The notes under the pieces are model-generated. The model worked only from the letters and a program-made list of their open reading frames with translations. It made no database searches and had not been told where the DNA came from. From a virus: a stretch of 43,726 nucleotides of DNA. The stretch covers positions 1-43,726 of IMG/VR virus record IMGVR_UViG_3300030328_002097; one strand, 5' to 3'. Position numbers and translations under genes: made by a program. Positions 21,613 to 31,999 of this stretch are shown here, piece by piece (positions within the stretch are counted from its first letter, which is position 1; each line of letters begins with the position of its first letter).

Positions 21613-24600
21613 ATGCCAGAGTTATCTAACAGCTTTAGAGCTGGGAAAATGAATAAAGATCTCGATGAGAGATTAGTATCGAATGGTGAGTATAGAGACG
21701 CGTTAAACATAGAAGTTACAACATCTGAGGGTTCAAACGTAGGTACTGCACAAACCATACTAGGTAATAGACAAGTTACATCATTACTGTCTAGACGCCT
21801 CGTGAATTGTGTTGATACAGATTCTGATGGTACTCTTGACTCTCCAGTTTTTATGGAACCAATTAACCATACAGTTGGGCATATTGTAGATGAAAAGGTT
21901 GATAGGATAATACGTTTTGTTTCTTCACCACCTAGTCAAAATGGAGGTGTTGGAATAGATAGAATAATGGAATACAATACAGATATTAGAGTTAACGCTA
22001 CAGAAATACCTATATTTGTTGATGTGTACAATGTACAATGTAACGTTTCAGCAGGAACCTCAACAAGTTTTACAGTAAACACTAATTCTCAATATCTAAG
22101 AGAGGGTATGAAGTTTAAACTTGAAGATGCTTCTGGTAACGCTACAGCTTTTACTTATGCCTTAGATTTAATAATAGACACTATAACATATACTATCGAC
22201 GCTAGTTGTGATTGTGATTTTTGTTATACAGCAGAAATAACATGGAAATATAGTAATGGAGAGTCGTACACACCATCTACAAACCCAGCTTCTGGTTATA
22301 CAGCTTATTTCAAATCACCTAGAGTTTTAAATTTTGATAACGCTGATGCTGGATCAAACGGTATTGCTAGACCAAATTCTATAACAGGTATAAACATCGT
22401 AGATGACATGTTGTTTTGGACAGATGATTATTCTGAGCCTAAAAAAATACACATACCAAGATCTAAGGAAGGTACTGTGGATTATGTTATGGGACCTTAT
22501 ACTAGCACTTGTTCTGGCGCGGGTACAGTAGTAGTTAAAGCACATGAAAGACATACAGCTTTAGTAGTTAAAGACATAAACTCTCCTACTAAAACTGATT
22601 TAATATTTGGCACTTATACTTTAAAGCCTAATCAAGCAATAACTAGATATGCTCTAGCTATAACAGAAGAACATATAACTGTTATTAGAAAAGGACCAAC
22701 AATGCCACCAACAATAGAAACTTTTAAAACTTCTGATGTTGATAACGATGTTGCTGGTTCAGAGCTACCTGCTGTTGTTAATACTCAAACTCAAATACTA
22801 TTAGCAACAAATATAAACAATGCTAATGTACCTTGGTCTACAACTCCTCCTAACTCAACTAGTTCTTTTGTTTTTGATGAATATCCAGGTTATCAAGCTG
22901 GCGCGCCAATAACGTCGTTCGAGATAGGAGATTTATTAAAATTTACAGTATCTTATACTAATTCAGTTGGTTTATATCAAACAGCAGAAATGGTGTGTAC
23001 CGTTGATACTGTTGGTCCTGGAACTGGAACTAATACTGGTGTGATTATGCAAGCTGGACAATATGAGGTTTATATAAACTCAATGTCATCTAACCATCCG
23101 GTTAATCCACCTTCACCAACAAAAGCAAATTATTTTTTATATGATATTGAGGTAATAGAGAAAAAACCTATGTGGGAAATGAAATTTCCTAGGTTTGCTT
23201 ATAGATATAAATACTCAGATGGGGAATACTCTGTTTTTAGTCCTTTTTCTGACGTAGCTTTTGTACCTGAACCTTTTGATTATTTACCTAAAAAAGGTTA
23301 TAATATAGGTATGCAAAATAACTTAAGATATTTAGAAATTAGTGATTGGGTACCAAAAGATATTCCTAAAGACGTTGTTCAAGTTGATCTTATATACAAA
23401 GAAAGTAGTAGTCCAAATACATATACGGTAGAAAGTTTTAAACCAAATGATTTACCAGCCCCTGGACAATCGGTAAATTATTGGAATCAAAAAGGAACTA
23501 AATCATCAGCCTTTAACACAGGTATAGATAGATCTGCGCACGCTCATTCCGGATCATTTAAAGTAACATCAGATTTAATACACGCTACGATACCAGCAAA
23601 TCAATTGTTACGTCCTTGGGACAACGTACCTAGAAAAGCTATAGCACAAGAAGTTACTGGAAACCGTATAGTATATGCTAATTATCTACAAAATTACGAT
23701 CTATATGATTCTGGAGGAAATACAATTCCAAAACCAGAGTTTGAATTATCAATAGATTCTGTAAATCATAATCATCAATTATTTACAAAACATGGTATAC
23801 CTGGAAAATCTTTAAAATCAATGCGTAACTATCAGTTAGGTGTTGTTTATAGAGATAATTATGGTAGAGAAACTCCTGTATTAACTTCTCAATCTGGTAC
23901 TATAAAAATACCAAAAGACAATGCTGGTTCATACAATAAGATCGCAGCTAAAATCACAACTCCAGCTCCCGCTTGGGCAAAATCCTTTAAATTTTTCATA
24001 AAAGAAACTTCTAACGAATTTTATAATTTAGCTATGGATAGATATTATCCTGCTAAAGATGGTAATGTTTGGTTATCCTTTCCTTCAGCAGAAAGAAATA
24101 AAGTTAGTGAAGATACATTTTTGATACTTAAAAAAGAACACAACAATCATAATGCTGTTACTGAAAAAGCTAGATATAAAGTAATAGCTATAGAGAATAA
24201 TGCACCTGACTTTATAAAAACAGAAAACCAACCTTGGGGAGCTATAACACCAAACCCTAGTTTCGTGGATTCTGGAACACCTTATACAGGGAAGCAAAAT
24301 GTTGAAATTGATTTAGATCAATGGAATAATAGTGCTTTTGGAGGTTTAGTAACACAAAACGTTGGTGGTATACAAATAAAAGTTAGAACTTCGCGAGGTG
24401 ATTACGAATCTTTATGGTATGATGTAACAAACGTAGGTACTGTAAACTATGGTACAAAAAGTGTTAAAAGATTAACTGTTAAAAATGTTTTTGGAGAAGA
24501 CATGGAGTTTACATCAGAAGATGGTGGTGTAACAATGGAACCTAATCTAGTATTAGAAGTTAGACAAAAGAAAGTTGTAAATAAAGCTCAATTTGACGGT

Positions 24601-27600
24601 AGATTTTTTGTAAAAATACAAAGTGATTCTACTTTAGAAAAAAGATTACAGTCTGCGTGGGGTAATGAAGATGCAGAATTAATACCTTTAATATCTAAGA
24701 AAATATCACAAATGAACTACTGTTCTCCAGGTGGTAAAAATTTGCGTCATTTTAATGATTGGGATAATTTTGGTGCAGACGGTGGTAGTGGTGGAAATTC
24801 TACTGGTTCTGTAAACGGTTCTGGTGTAGGTAATGGTGGTTTTCAGTGGTGTGCTCAACATGGTTGGAGTGGTGATACTAATTACGCGGCAGGATACTCA
24901 GTGCCTTTAAAACAAGGCACATTTGCTTACACTGGAATAAAAGGTTCTACAAATCCTAGAACTATAAACGCTGGTTCAAATGGATCGCAAGCAATGTATC
25001 AAGACCCGTATTTTCCAGCGGAAATGCAACCCATGATTCTTCCTCATGGCTCTAGATGGAATACACAATATTGTAATAATTCTCCAGGACCATCTGGTGG
25101 AACTTGGTATGAGTTAGGTCATGCTACTTGTGGTAGTTCTACCTCTTCGTGTCCTTATCATAAAAATAGCCCACCTCATAAACCAGCAGATCAAACTAAT
25201 GGTCCTTGGAAAGGTGAGGGATCAAGTTATCCAGGACGTACACCAAGAGGATCTACTAGTTGGGGATCAAATTACTCAGGTATTTGGTCAGTTTGGACAA
25301 GAAATCCAGTAGGTGGTATGTTGTATGAATACTGTGATAATATAGGGGGTACATGTGGGTCAAAAAGTTTTGGTGAACAAATAGGATTTTTAGGTTTGGG
25401 TACATTTGCGGATAATGAAGGATCTACAACTGACGTACTTGATCTAAGTGGAACTGCTAGTAATCCAACCGGTTATAATGGTGGTAACACTATAATTCTA
25501 GATGCCGCTGGTAATCCAGCTGGTATGGATACTTTAGGTAGTTATTTTGATGACGAAATATTAGGTGCTACTGGTTATTGGGGTAGAGCCTGGTTAAGAA
25601 GCCAATGGGTTCACGGTAGTAATCCTACAGCAATAGAAGATTATCCAACACCATACAGAAGACCAGCACCAAATTCACCTAGTTCTTCTGGACCTGGCTC
25701 TGGTATAACTCAAACACAATCGTTTACGCAAGGTGAACACGCTTATCCTCCTCAAGATGAGGTTAATAAATGGGTTGATTGGTATTGTACACAAAATAAA
25801 CATTGTAATCCTAATTATGGTTGTGATGGAGATATGACATGTTGTGGTTGTACTTCAGGAACTGAGGTTTCTGGATATTGGGATCAACCAGCAAATGAAC
25901 AACATTGGGTGTTTGGAAACGAAACAGCAAAACAATACAAGCAAAGACCAGAGCCGAATATAGAATTACCTAGAGTGTATAGAGAAAATCAATTTCCACT
26001 TAATTTTCCTAGAAAGTCAATAGTACACCCACCTGTAGATTGGTGGCATGACTGGTGGACTGCAAGTGGTATGTTTAACTCTCTAACAAAACCATCTGAC
26101 GTGGTACTGTCTAAACCTGATGGTACGCAAAATACTTCAACTTTTGGAAAGAGTAAAAGATATGGTACTACTCCAACTCCAAAAGATGATCCTGGTAAAA
26201 GATGGTTTATAGACCACGTTGGAGCAGCACAAGATAAATGTGGTGCAGGAATATTTAATGATTCCACAACAGGTATTGGTAATATACAGATTTCATTTAT
26301 TGGGGTTGGTACTGGTAGTATTGATAATACCGTTTGGAATATGTCTGAGACACCTACTGAGATGGGGTTTGCGGACGCTATTTCTACACCTGGTACTAGA
26401 TTTAGATTTAAAGAAGATCATAATCAAACTGTTTATACAATAACATCATCTATGGTAAGTACAGATGGTGATCCTGGAAGTGTAAACCCAGAAGATGGAA
26501 AACCGATATATAGTCCAACACCTTGGAACGAAAATCCTGAAATATTAAATTTTGAAAACGATTCGGAAAAACCAGAGTATTGGCAGAAACTAAATAGAAG
26601 AATAAGATGGAAGTTAACTCTTGATAAACCTATTGGTGAGGCTGGTTCGTCTGGAGATGTACAACCTTATTATCACCCTTTAAATAATGCTGTGGACCCA
26701 CGTTTAATCGATACTTATGGAGATCACGAAACAAACCCTATGTATAACCCATATGGATTAACAACTGGACATCCTGGGGAGGCGTATGGTAAAGCAGCTG
26801 TAAATGTTGATGGAGCGGTTGTTGGAAAAGTAATAACACTAGACGAATACATGCAAAAAGGAACTTGTAGTACCGGCTCTACACACACAGAAACAGCGTG
26901 TGATTCAGCTGGTGGTACTTGGACAGCTTGGGCAAACGAGGATAGATGGCAAGCTACACATAACCTAGCTATTGGTCAAACGCTTTTAGGTGATTTAGGA
27001 ACCGCTTCTGACGCTAAATATAATGGTGTAAATATAGACCCTGTTAATGATTATGAAATAACAATAGAAGATATAGATGATGATGGAGATCAAACTGTTA
27101 TATATTTAAACAAATCGATAACAGTAGCTAATAATGCTACTTTAAGTTTTAGAAACGATCCCGCGCACGTTAAATCTTTTGAACTACAAGGATCTAGCAA
27201 CTACACGGGTGCTAATTTTAATGATACAGGTAGAAATTACCAGTGTTCTAACTGGGCATCACAAACCTGTAATCTACACTGGATTAGAGATTATAGATAT
27301 ACGTTTAGTATCACTACTGTGGCTGGTAGTGATTTAGTAACACACTCATCATCAACAACTATGACCCCCGCGTCAAATTCAAAAATAGCTGAGGGAGATA
27401 CTGTTTCCCACGGTAATGTTCATAGAAATTCTTATATAGTAGAAAAACTAACAAGCGGCGTGGCGTTTAGAATGAATAGACCAGCTTTAGCATCTGGTAC
27501 CGTTACAGCAGTTTTTTATAGACCAGGTTTTACAGGTTTAAACGAATGGGGATTAAATTATCAAACAATTGAAATACTAACTTCTTTTGACGATACTGGT

Positions 27601-30198
27601 AGTGAATCTGATTTACCAATGAGTCCTAATCCAGCTATATGGGAAACAGAACCTAGAGAAGATTTAGGAATGGATATATATTACGAAACAGGACAAGCGT
27701 ATCCAGTAAAACTAGAAGTTGGAACAGCTGAAGAATATATAAAAGTTGGAGATAGTGTAACAGGAGCCGGTATAGCTCCAGATACATATGTAGAGTCCGT
27801 ACATGGTAATATGATAACATTATCTGAGCAAACTACTTCGGTGCTTTCTTCAGGTCAAGATATTTCTTTTAAAGAATCAGTATTTAGAGGTGATGGTTCA
27901 ATAGAATCAAGAAACACTAAAGAAGCTCAGTGTGATGGAAGTGCTAGTGGTGTGTATACGATAAAATTAAAACCAAACGTACATGATCAAAAAAGAACTT
28001 TAAAATATTTTAATTGTTTTTCTTTTATGAACGGTGTTGAATCTAATAGATTAAGAGACGATTACAACGCCGTTACGATTGATAAGGGTGTTAAAGCGTC
28101 TATGCCTATGGCTACACCTTATGAAGCTGAAAGAAGAAAATCTGGATTAATATTCTCTGGTATATATAATTCTACTAGTGGTGTAAATGAAACAAATCAA
28201 TTTATACAAGCAGAACCTATTACTAAAGATTTAAATCCAGTACACGGAGCTATACAAAAAATATTTGCTAGAGATACAGATTTAGTTACGTTTTGTGAAG
28301 ACAAAGTATTTAAAATATTAGCTAATAAAGACGCTGTATTTAGTGCTGGTGGAAACGCTAATATAACAGCTACAAATAAAGTGTTAGGACAAACTATACC
28401 ATTTTCAGGAGATTATGGTATGTCTGATAGAACATCGTTTGCAGAGGAATCCTTTAGAATGTACTTCGTGGATAAAAACAGAGGAGCTGTATTAAGATTA
28501 TCAAGAGACGGTATGACACCTATATCAAATTACGGAATGAAAGATTACTTCTTTGATAATTTAAAAGGATATCAAAAAATAATAGGTAGTTTTAATGACA
28601 GAAAAGAGATATATAATCTAACGTTAGATGATTCATGGACAGAAGATCCAAAAACAATAAGTTACACAGAAGATACTAGAGGCTGGGTTAGTTTTAAATC
28701 TTTTATTCCTGAAGGAGGTTGTGGTTTTAACAATAATTATTATACATTTAGTAACGGTGAAATATGGAGACATCATTATGAAAAATGTGTAACAGTTAAT
28801 GCTAGAATGGATGTTAATAATAGTCATGGAAATAGTGTAACTGTATCTAGTTTACCAATAGAATTATATAGTAATACAGATAGGTTTGATTTTGCAACTA
28901 TGAATTACGGTGTAGGAGGTTTATTTTGGGCTGTTAGTGGTGAAGGAATAAATTCAGGAACATATATGACGGGTGTTATAGTAACTTACGACGGTTGTAC
29001 AGAAGCTTATTCTATTTCGTTTAACCAAGAAGTTTTCTTAAAATCTGACTCTACACTAACGCTGTGTGCTCCTAGAAATAATTTCTATCAAGTACAGTAT
29101 GATTCTGCTATCAACGTTCTTTTAAACCAAGGACCAGATACTATAAAAGCTTTTTCTACAATGAAATATGAAGGTTCTCAAGCAATGGTAAAAGCAAAAG
29201 AAAGAGATAGATTTGGCGGAGGATATACAACTGGTAATTCTACCCAAACATATTATATAGATTGTAATCATAACGCGGAAACATGGCAGAGCAACGAAGG
29301 TGGTGCTGGTTTTTGGGGTGATGGAAATTATTATAACAATGTTGAGAAACCTGGTTGGTATATTAGTCGTATAGAGACAGATCAACAAAAAGGTAAAGTT
29401 AAAGATTTCAAAAATAAAGAAGGTAAGTGGTTTAACTATATAATAGGTAATAAAAGAAATGAAGATTTATCACAAGAGAAATTGGATACTAGAGAGTTCT
29501 CTCTTCAAGGTTTAGATTTACACGAATGCGTAACTGCTTTTGAGATTAAAGAGTATGATTTAAGAATAGCTTTAAAACTACCACATAATACTGTTAACAG
29601 TACTTACTGGTCAGACGTAGATGTGTGGGTAAAAAACAATATAGATGAGCTGTATTGGACTGATCTTAATAGTACCTTAGGATATAGAGGTTTAGGTGGT
29701 AATACAACAGTACAACTAGAAAGCAATCCAACGGTAGATTATCATTTATCTAAACATGAAGAAAACGAAGTTATAAGTGTGTACGATAATTTACCTTGGG
29801 TTACATTTTTAATACAACCTAATCAAGGATTTTACATACACGCTTTATCATATGGTGTTGCTGGAGGAGAAGTATTAAATACAGACCCACAAGGACAATG
29901 GGTGGAATGGGAAGGTGGTGCAGCTGGTCTTGCTAGCCCTAGCAGAAACTTTAAAAACGTTATCACAAACTACCATCCAGTGTACGATGTTGAAAACATG
30001 ATATTAGAAAAAACATTTAAAATCAAATTCGAAAACACAACAAGTGGTTGGGAAGCTGACAATAAAGTTAGGGTAACTGTTTTCTTAAAAAGTGTACCTT
30101 CAACTAACAAGCAACCAGAATTAGAATATCTAGAACCTATAATAATAGGAGATGCTACTAATTTAAACAAAACTACTTCTTGGGATGGAATAGCATAA
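21613..30198 (+). CDS. Giant tail nozzle/stabilization-type protein
   Basis: The 2861-residue protein's N-terminus, FRAGKMNKDLDERLVSNGEY followed by RDALNIEV and GTAQTILGN, is typical of the stabilization/nozzle-type proteins of short-tailed marine phages and their crAss-like relatives (T7 gp12/P22 gp10 role). The C-terminal half has propeller-like repeats (AIQKIFARDTDLVTFCEDKV, FKILANKDAVF, RMYFVDKNRGAVLRLSRDGM) consistent with this. Inserted at about residues 1037-1450 is a Gly/Ser/Asn/Trp-rich, Cys-rich region with a cluster at C1392, C1398, C1404, C1410, C1411 and C1413. A CSTGSTHTETAC pair lies at 1752/1763, and a CDCDFC motif at 199-204. It is much longer than T7 gp12 (about 800), so receptor-binding or glycan-related insertions are likely. 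Confidence 0.85.
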   Translation: MPELSNSFRAGKMNKDLDERLVSNGEYRDALNIEVTTSEGSNVGTAQTILGNRQVTSLLSRRLVNCVDTDSDGTLDSPVFMEPINHTVGHIVDEKVDRIIRFVSSPPSQNGGVGIDRIMEYNTDIRVNATEIPIFVDVYNVQCNVSAGTSTSFTVNTNSQYLREGMKFKLEDASGNATAFTYALDLIIDTITYTIDASCDCDFCYTAEITWKYSNGESYTPSTNPASGYTAYFKSPRVLNFDNADAGSNGIARPNSITGINIVDDMLFWTDDYSEPKKIHIPRSKEGTVDYVMGPYTSTCSGAGTVVVKAHERHTALVVKDINSPTKTDLIFGTYTLKPNQAITRYALAITEEHITVIRKGPTMPPTIETFKTSDVDNDVAGSELPAVVNTQTQILLATNINNANVPWSTTPPNSTSSFVFDEYPGYQAGAPITSFEIGDLLKFTVSYTNSVGLYQTAEMVCTVDTVGPGTGTNTGVIMQAGQYEVYINSMSSNHPVNPPSPTKANYFLYDIEVIEKKPMWEMKFPRFAYRYKYSDGEYSVFSPFSDVAFVPEPFDYLPKKGYNIGMQNNLRYLEISDWVPKDIPKDVVQVDLIYKESSSPNTYTVESFKPNDLPAPGQSVNYWNQKGTKSSAFNTGIDRSAHAHSGSFKVTSDLIHATIPANQLLRPWDNVPRKAIAQEVTGNRIVYANYLQNYDLYDSGGNTIPKPEFELSIDSVNHNHQLFTKHGIPGKSLKSMRNYQLGVVYRDNYGRETPVLTSQSGTIKIPKDNAGSYNKIAAKITTPAPAWAKSFKFFIKETSNEFYNLAMDRYYPAKDGNVWLSFPSAERNKVSEDTFLILKKEHNNHNAVTEKARYKVIAIENNAPDFIKTENQPWGAITPNPSFVDSGTPYTGKQNVEIDLDQWNNSAFGGLVTQNVGGIQIKVRTSRGDYESLWYDVTNVGTVNYGTKSVKRLTVKNVFGEDMEFTSEDGGVTMEPNLVLEVRQKKVVNKAQFDGRFFVKIQSDSTLEKRLQSAWGNEDAELIPLISKKISQMNYCSPGGKNLRHFNDWDNFGADGGSGGNSTGSVNGSGVGNGGFQWCAQHGWSGDTNYAAGYSVPLKQGTFAYTGIKGSTNPRTINAGSNGSQAMYQDPYFPAEMQPMILPHGSRWNTQYCNNSPGPSGGTWYELGHATCGSSTSSCPYHKNSPPHKPADQTNGPWKGEGSSYPGRTPRGSTSWGSNYSGIWSVWTRNPVGGMLYEYCDNIGGTCGSKSFGEQIGFLGLGTFADNEGSTTDVLDLSGTASNPTGYNGGNTIILDAAGNPAGMDTLGSYFDDEILGATGYWGRAWLRSQWVHGSNPTAIEDYPTPYRRPAPNSPSSSGPGSGITQTQSFTQGEHAYPPQDEVNKWVDWYCTQNKHCNPNYGCDGDMTCCGCTSGTEVSGYWDQPANEQHWVFGNETAKQYKQRPEPNIELPRVYRENQFPLNFPRKSIVHPPVDWWHDWWTASGMFNSLTKPSDVVLSKPDGTQNTSTFGKSKRYGTTPTPKDDPGKRWFIDHVGAAQDKCGAGIFNDSTTGIGNIQISFIGVGTGSIDNTVWNMSETPTEMGFADAISTPGTRFRFKEDHNQTVYTITSSMVSTDGDPGSVNPEDGKPIYSPTPWNENPEILNFENDSEKPEYWQKLNRRIRWKLTLDKPIGEAGSSGDVQPYYHPLNNAVDPRLIDTYGDHETNPMYNPYGLTTGHPGEAYGKAAVNVDGAVVGKVITLDEYMQKGTCSTGSTHTETACDSAGGTWTAWANEDRWQATHNLAIGQTLLGDLGTASDAKYNGVNIDPVNDYEITIEDIDDDGDQTVIYLNKSITVANNATLSFRNDPAHVKSFELQGSSNYTGANFNDTGRNYQCSNWASQTCNLHWIRDYRYTFSITTVAGSDLVTHSSSTTMTPASNSKIAEGDTVSHGNVHRNSYIVEKLTSGVAFRMNRPALASGTVTAVFYRPGFTGLNEWGLNYQTIEILTSFDDTGSESDLPMSPNPAIWETEPREDLGMDIYYETGQAYPVKLEVGTAEEYIKVGDSVTGAGIAPDTYVESVHGNMITLSEQTTSVLSSGQDISFKESVFRGDGSIESRNTKEAQCDGSASGVYTIKLKPNVHDQKRTLKYFNCFSFMNGVESNRLRDDYNAVTIDKGVKASMPMATPYEAERRKSGLIFSGIYNSTSGVNETNQFIQAEPITKDLNPVHGAIQKIFARDTDLVTFCEDKVFKILANKDAVFSAGGNANITATNKVLGQTIPFSGDYGMSDRTSFAEESFRMYFVDKNRGAVLRLSRDGMTPISNYGMKDYFFDNLKGYQKIIGSFNDRKEIYNLTLDDSWTEDPKTISYTEDTRGWVSFKSFIPEGGCGFNNNYYTFSNGEIWRHHYEKCVTVNARMDVNNSHGNSVTVSSLPIELYSNTDRFDFATMNYGVGGLFWAVSGEGINSGTYMTGVIVTYDGCTEAYSISFNQEVFLKSDSTLTLCAPRNNFYQVQYDSAINVLLNQGPDTIKAFSTMKYEGSQAMVKAKERDRFGGGYTTGNSTQTYYIDCNHNAETWQSNEGGAGFWGDGNYYNNVEKPGWYISRIETDQQKGKVKDFKNKEGKWFNYIIGNKRNEDLSQEKLDTREFSLQGLDLHECVTAFEIKEYDLRIALKLPHNTVNSTYWSDVDVWVKNNIDELYWTDLNSTLGYRGLGGNTTVQLESNPTVDYHLSKHEENEVISVYDNLPWVTFLIQPNQGFYIHALSYGVAGGEVLNTDPQGQWVEWEGGAAGLASPSRNFKNVITNYHPVYDVENMILEKTFKIKFENTTSGWEADNKVRVTVFLKSVPSTNKQPELEYLEPIIIGDATNLNKTTSWDGIA

Positions 30199-30209
30199 AA
30201 AATTAACAA

Positions 30210-31394
30210 ATGGCTAACGAAACTATAACAACAAACATACAGGATGGGGTTACCTCTAGTGAGGTTGATCCTAAAGATTCTACTAATAATGAGCTTAATT
30301 TATCAACTAAACAACAAGTTTCTAACACACCTGTTTTAATATTTAGTAAAACTATAGTGGCAGATAGTGGTTATTACTATCCTGTTGATCCATCTTTAGA
30401 AATAGTTTCAGAATATCCAGAAAGATATTCGGTTAAAGTAAAAAATAAAGAGTTTACGAACAACGTCTATTTAAGCTCTTTAACTATTGAGGTTTATTTT
30501 TTATTCACAAATAATTCTATTAAAAAATCAGATGGGGATAAAATAACGGTTGTTAGTAGTCCAAAAATAATACCAGTACGTAAACAAGAAAAAGTTAATA
30601 GAATAACTATAGAAGGAGGTAACATGCCTTCTCGTGGTGGTTATAGAATGATAAGAGCTTATGGTGATCCGGGTACAACTATGGATATTACTGTTGAAAA
30701 CAGTGACGGTCAGTTCTATGATTTTAACACTATGACTTTTGGTTCGACTGCTGTGTCAAAAAGAATTATGATACCAGATGAAACAATGTTTCCACCTGAT
30801 GAGTTAGGTAGTAGACATCTTGGTATATATCAAGAAGAGATTTATATACCTAGAGATTTTGGTGTGTCAAAAACAACATACACAGCGTCAGCAACACCAG
30901 CAGAAGGATATAAGGTAAAAACAATAGAGGAGTTAGGACGTGTGGAAAATGTTAAAGTTGAAGAAGCTAGAACTACAGATGATCAATCTGTTTACATTAC
31001 GCTTTCTGCAACTCAAAGCGATGGTGAAACAACCCGTACTTTTGCTTACAGTGGAGAAGACACGCTTACATTAGGTCCGTTTTCAGTAAATCAAAACATT
31101 GAAGATGGAAGTGGTGAAATAACATATCCTGGAGATAGAGCAGAATTTATTATAACAGTTACGCGTACTTCTGGTAGTGGAGCTTTTGATGCGGTGGGCG
31201 CTCCGCTTTTTAGTCATTGGTCAAATACAAGTTCTGACGTGAATGGAGGGTGGGAATTTAGTATATCACACGAGGTTCTCACAACAACAGCTACCACTTA
31301 CGAGGTTTTAGTAGCTGGTCAAATCACAAAAGCTGGTGACGCTTCTTTATCAACAGAACTAAACTTTTCTAATTTTCTAAATTACGCATCTTAA
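30210..31394 (+). CDS. Beta-rich tail/fibre structural protein
   Basis: The 394-residue protein starts 12 bases after the giant gene. It is nearly all beta in pattern, with Thr/Ser/Glu-rich strands such as VNRITIEGGNMPSRGGYRMI, DITVENSDGQFYDF, KTIEELGRVENVKVEEAR and a C-terminal Ig-like stretch (ISHEVLTTTATTYEVLVAG). An N-terminal disordered tail (ETITTNIQDGVTSSEVDP) could dock on another tail component. No enzymatic motif was seen. It probably belongs to the tail or a fibre, by position. Confidence 0.75.
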   Translation: MANETITTNIQDGVTSSEVDPKDSTNNELNLSTKQQVSNTPVLIFSKTIVADSGYYYPVDPSLEIVSEYPERYSVKVKNKEFTNNVYLSSLTIEVYFLFTNNSIKKSDGDKITVVSSPKIIPVRKQEKVNRITIEGGNMPSRGGYRMIRAYGDPGTTMDITVENSDGQFYDFNTMTFGSTAVSKRIMIPDETMFPPDELGSRHLGIYQEEIYIPRDFGVSKTTYTASATPAEGYKVKTIEELGRVENVKVEEARTTDDQSVYITLSATQSDGETTRTFAYSGEDTLTLGPFSVNQNIEDGSGEITYPGDRAEFIITVTRTSGSGAFDAVGAPLFSHWSNTSSDVNGGWEFSISHEVLTTTATTYEVLVAGQITKAGDASLSTELNFSNFLNYAS

Positions 31395-31405
31395 AAATAT
31401 AAACT

Positions 31406-31957
31406 ATGGCATCAGGAGAAGACAACGGTAATGGTAATGGTAACGGCGCGATGAACTGCAATGGTAACGAAATACCACATACAACAATACAAGGGGAAAT
31501 ATGTATAACCTTTGCAAATCCTTTAAACAGCTCGGTACAAATAGGAGATAGAATTTATTTCGCAACACCATCTACAGGTCAAGCTGGTACAAACCATCCT
31601 AGTTCACCAGTTTTAACAAAACCAGTTTATTTAGGTATTGCAACGAGTGTTTATTACTGGAATGAAGACGATGGAGAATCAATGATTTGTATAGAAGAAC
31701 CTTTAACAAGTACTGTAGATACTACTGGATGTACAGAAACTGGAGATGGAACACCTATTATATTAAATCCTAATCAAGATAGTAAAGTTCAGGTAGAAGG
31801 AACATGTTGTGATGTTTTTTACTTTTTTAGTAAAGATAACGAGGTTAATCTAACAAGTTTAATAGGTTATTATGCTGAGGTAGAAATAAGAAATAACTCT
31901 TTAACAGAAGCTGAGATATTTTCTATAACATCTGATTTTGAGTCAAGTAGTAGATAA
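31406..31957 (+). CDS. Small Asn/Gly-initiated structural protein
   Basis: The 183-residue protein starts MASGEDNGNGNGNGAMNCNG, an Asn-Gly repeat serving as a flexible head. A beta domain follows (ICITFANPLNSSVQIGDRIY, then KPVYLGIATSVYYW, and CIEEPL) with paired cysteines (C109/C116 region and GTCCD), and the end is helix/strand (AEVEIRNNSLTEAEIFSI). Its leader, ATATAAACTATGGC, is like those of the tagged genes. A perfect inverted repeat begins at its stop codon. Likely a tail-associated protein; function unknown. Confidence 0.72.
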   Translation: MASGEDNGNGNGNGAMNCNGNEIPHTTIQGEICITFANPLNSSVQIGDRIYFATPSTGQAGTNHPSSPVLTKPVYLGIATSVYYWNEDDGESMICIEEPLTSTVDTTGCTETGDGTPIILNPNQDSKVQVEGTCCDVFYFFSKDNEVNLTSLIGYYAEVEIRNNSLTEAEIFSITSDFESSSR

Positions 31958-31977
31958 TCACTAAAATATGTGATTAT
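31954..31977 (+). terminator. 8-bp perfect inverted repeat after gene 31406
   Basis: ATAATCAC (31954-31961), loop TAAAATAT, GTGATTAT (31970-31977), overlapping the TAA stop. It is followed by A/T-rich ATATTAAATTAAATATAATTAA. The stem is A/T-rich and lacks a T-tract, so termination would be weak; it could also be a protein-binding palindrome. Confidence 0.35.
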
Positions 31978-31999
31978 ATATTAAATTAAATATAATTAA

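Noticed and set aside
25121-25880. Diversity-generating retroelement target in the Gly/Trp-rich insertion
   Set aside because: No reverse transcriptase, template repeat or variable-repeat pair is visible in the window.
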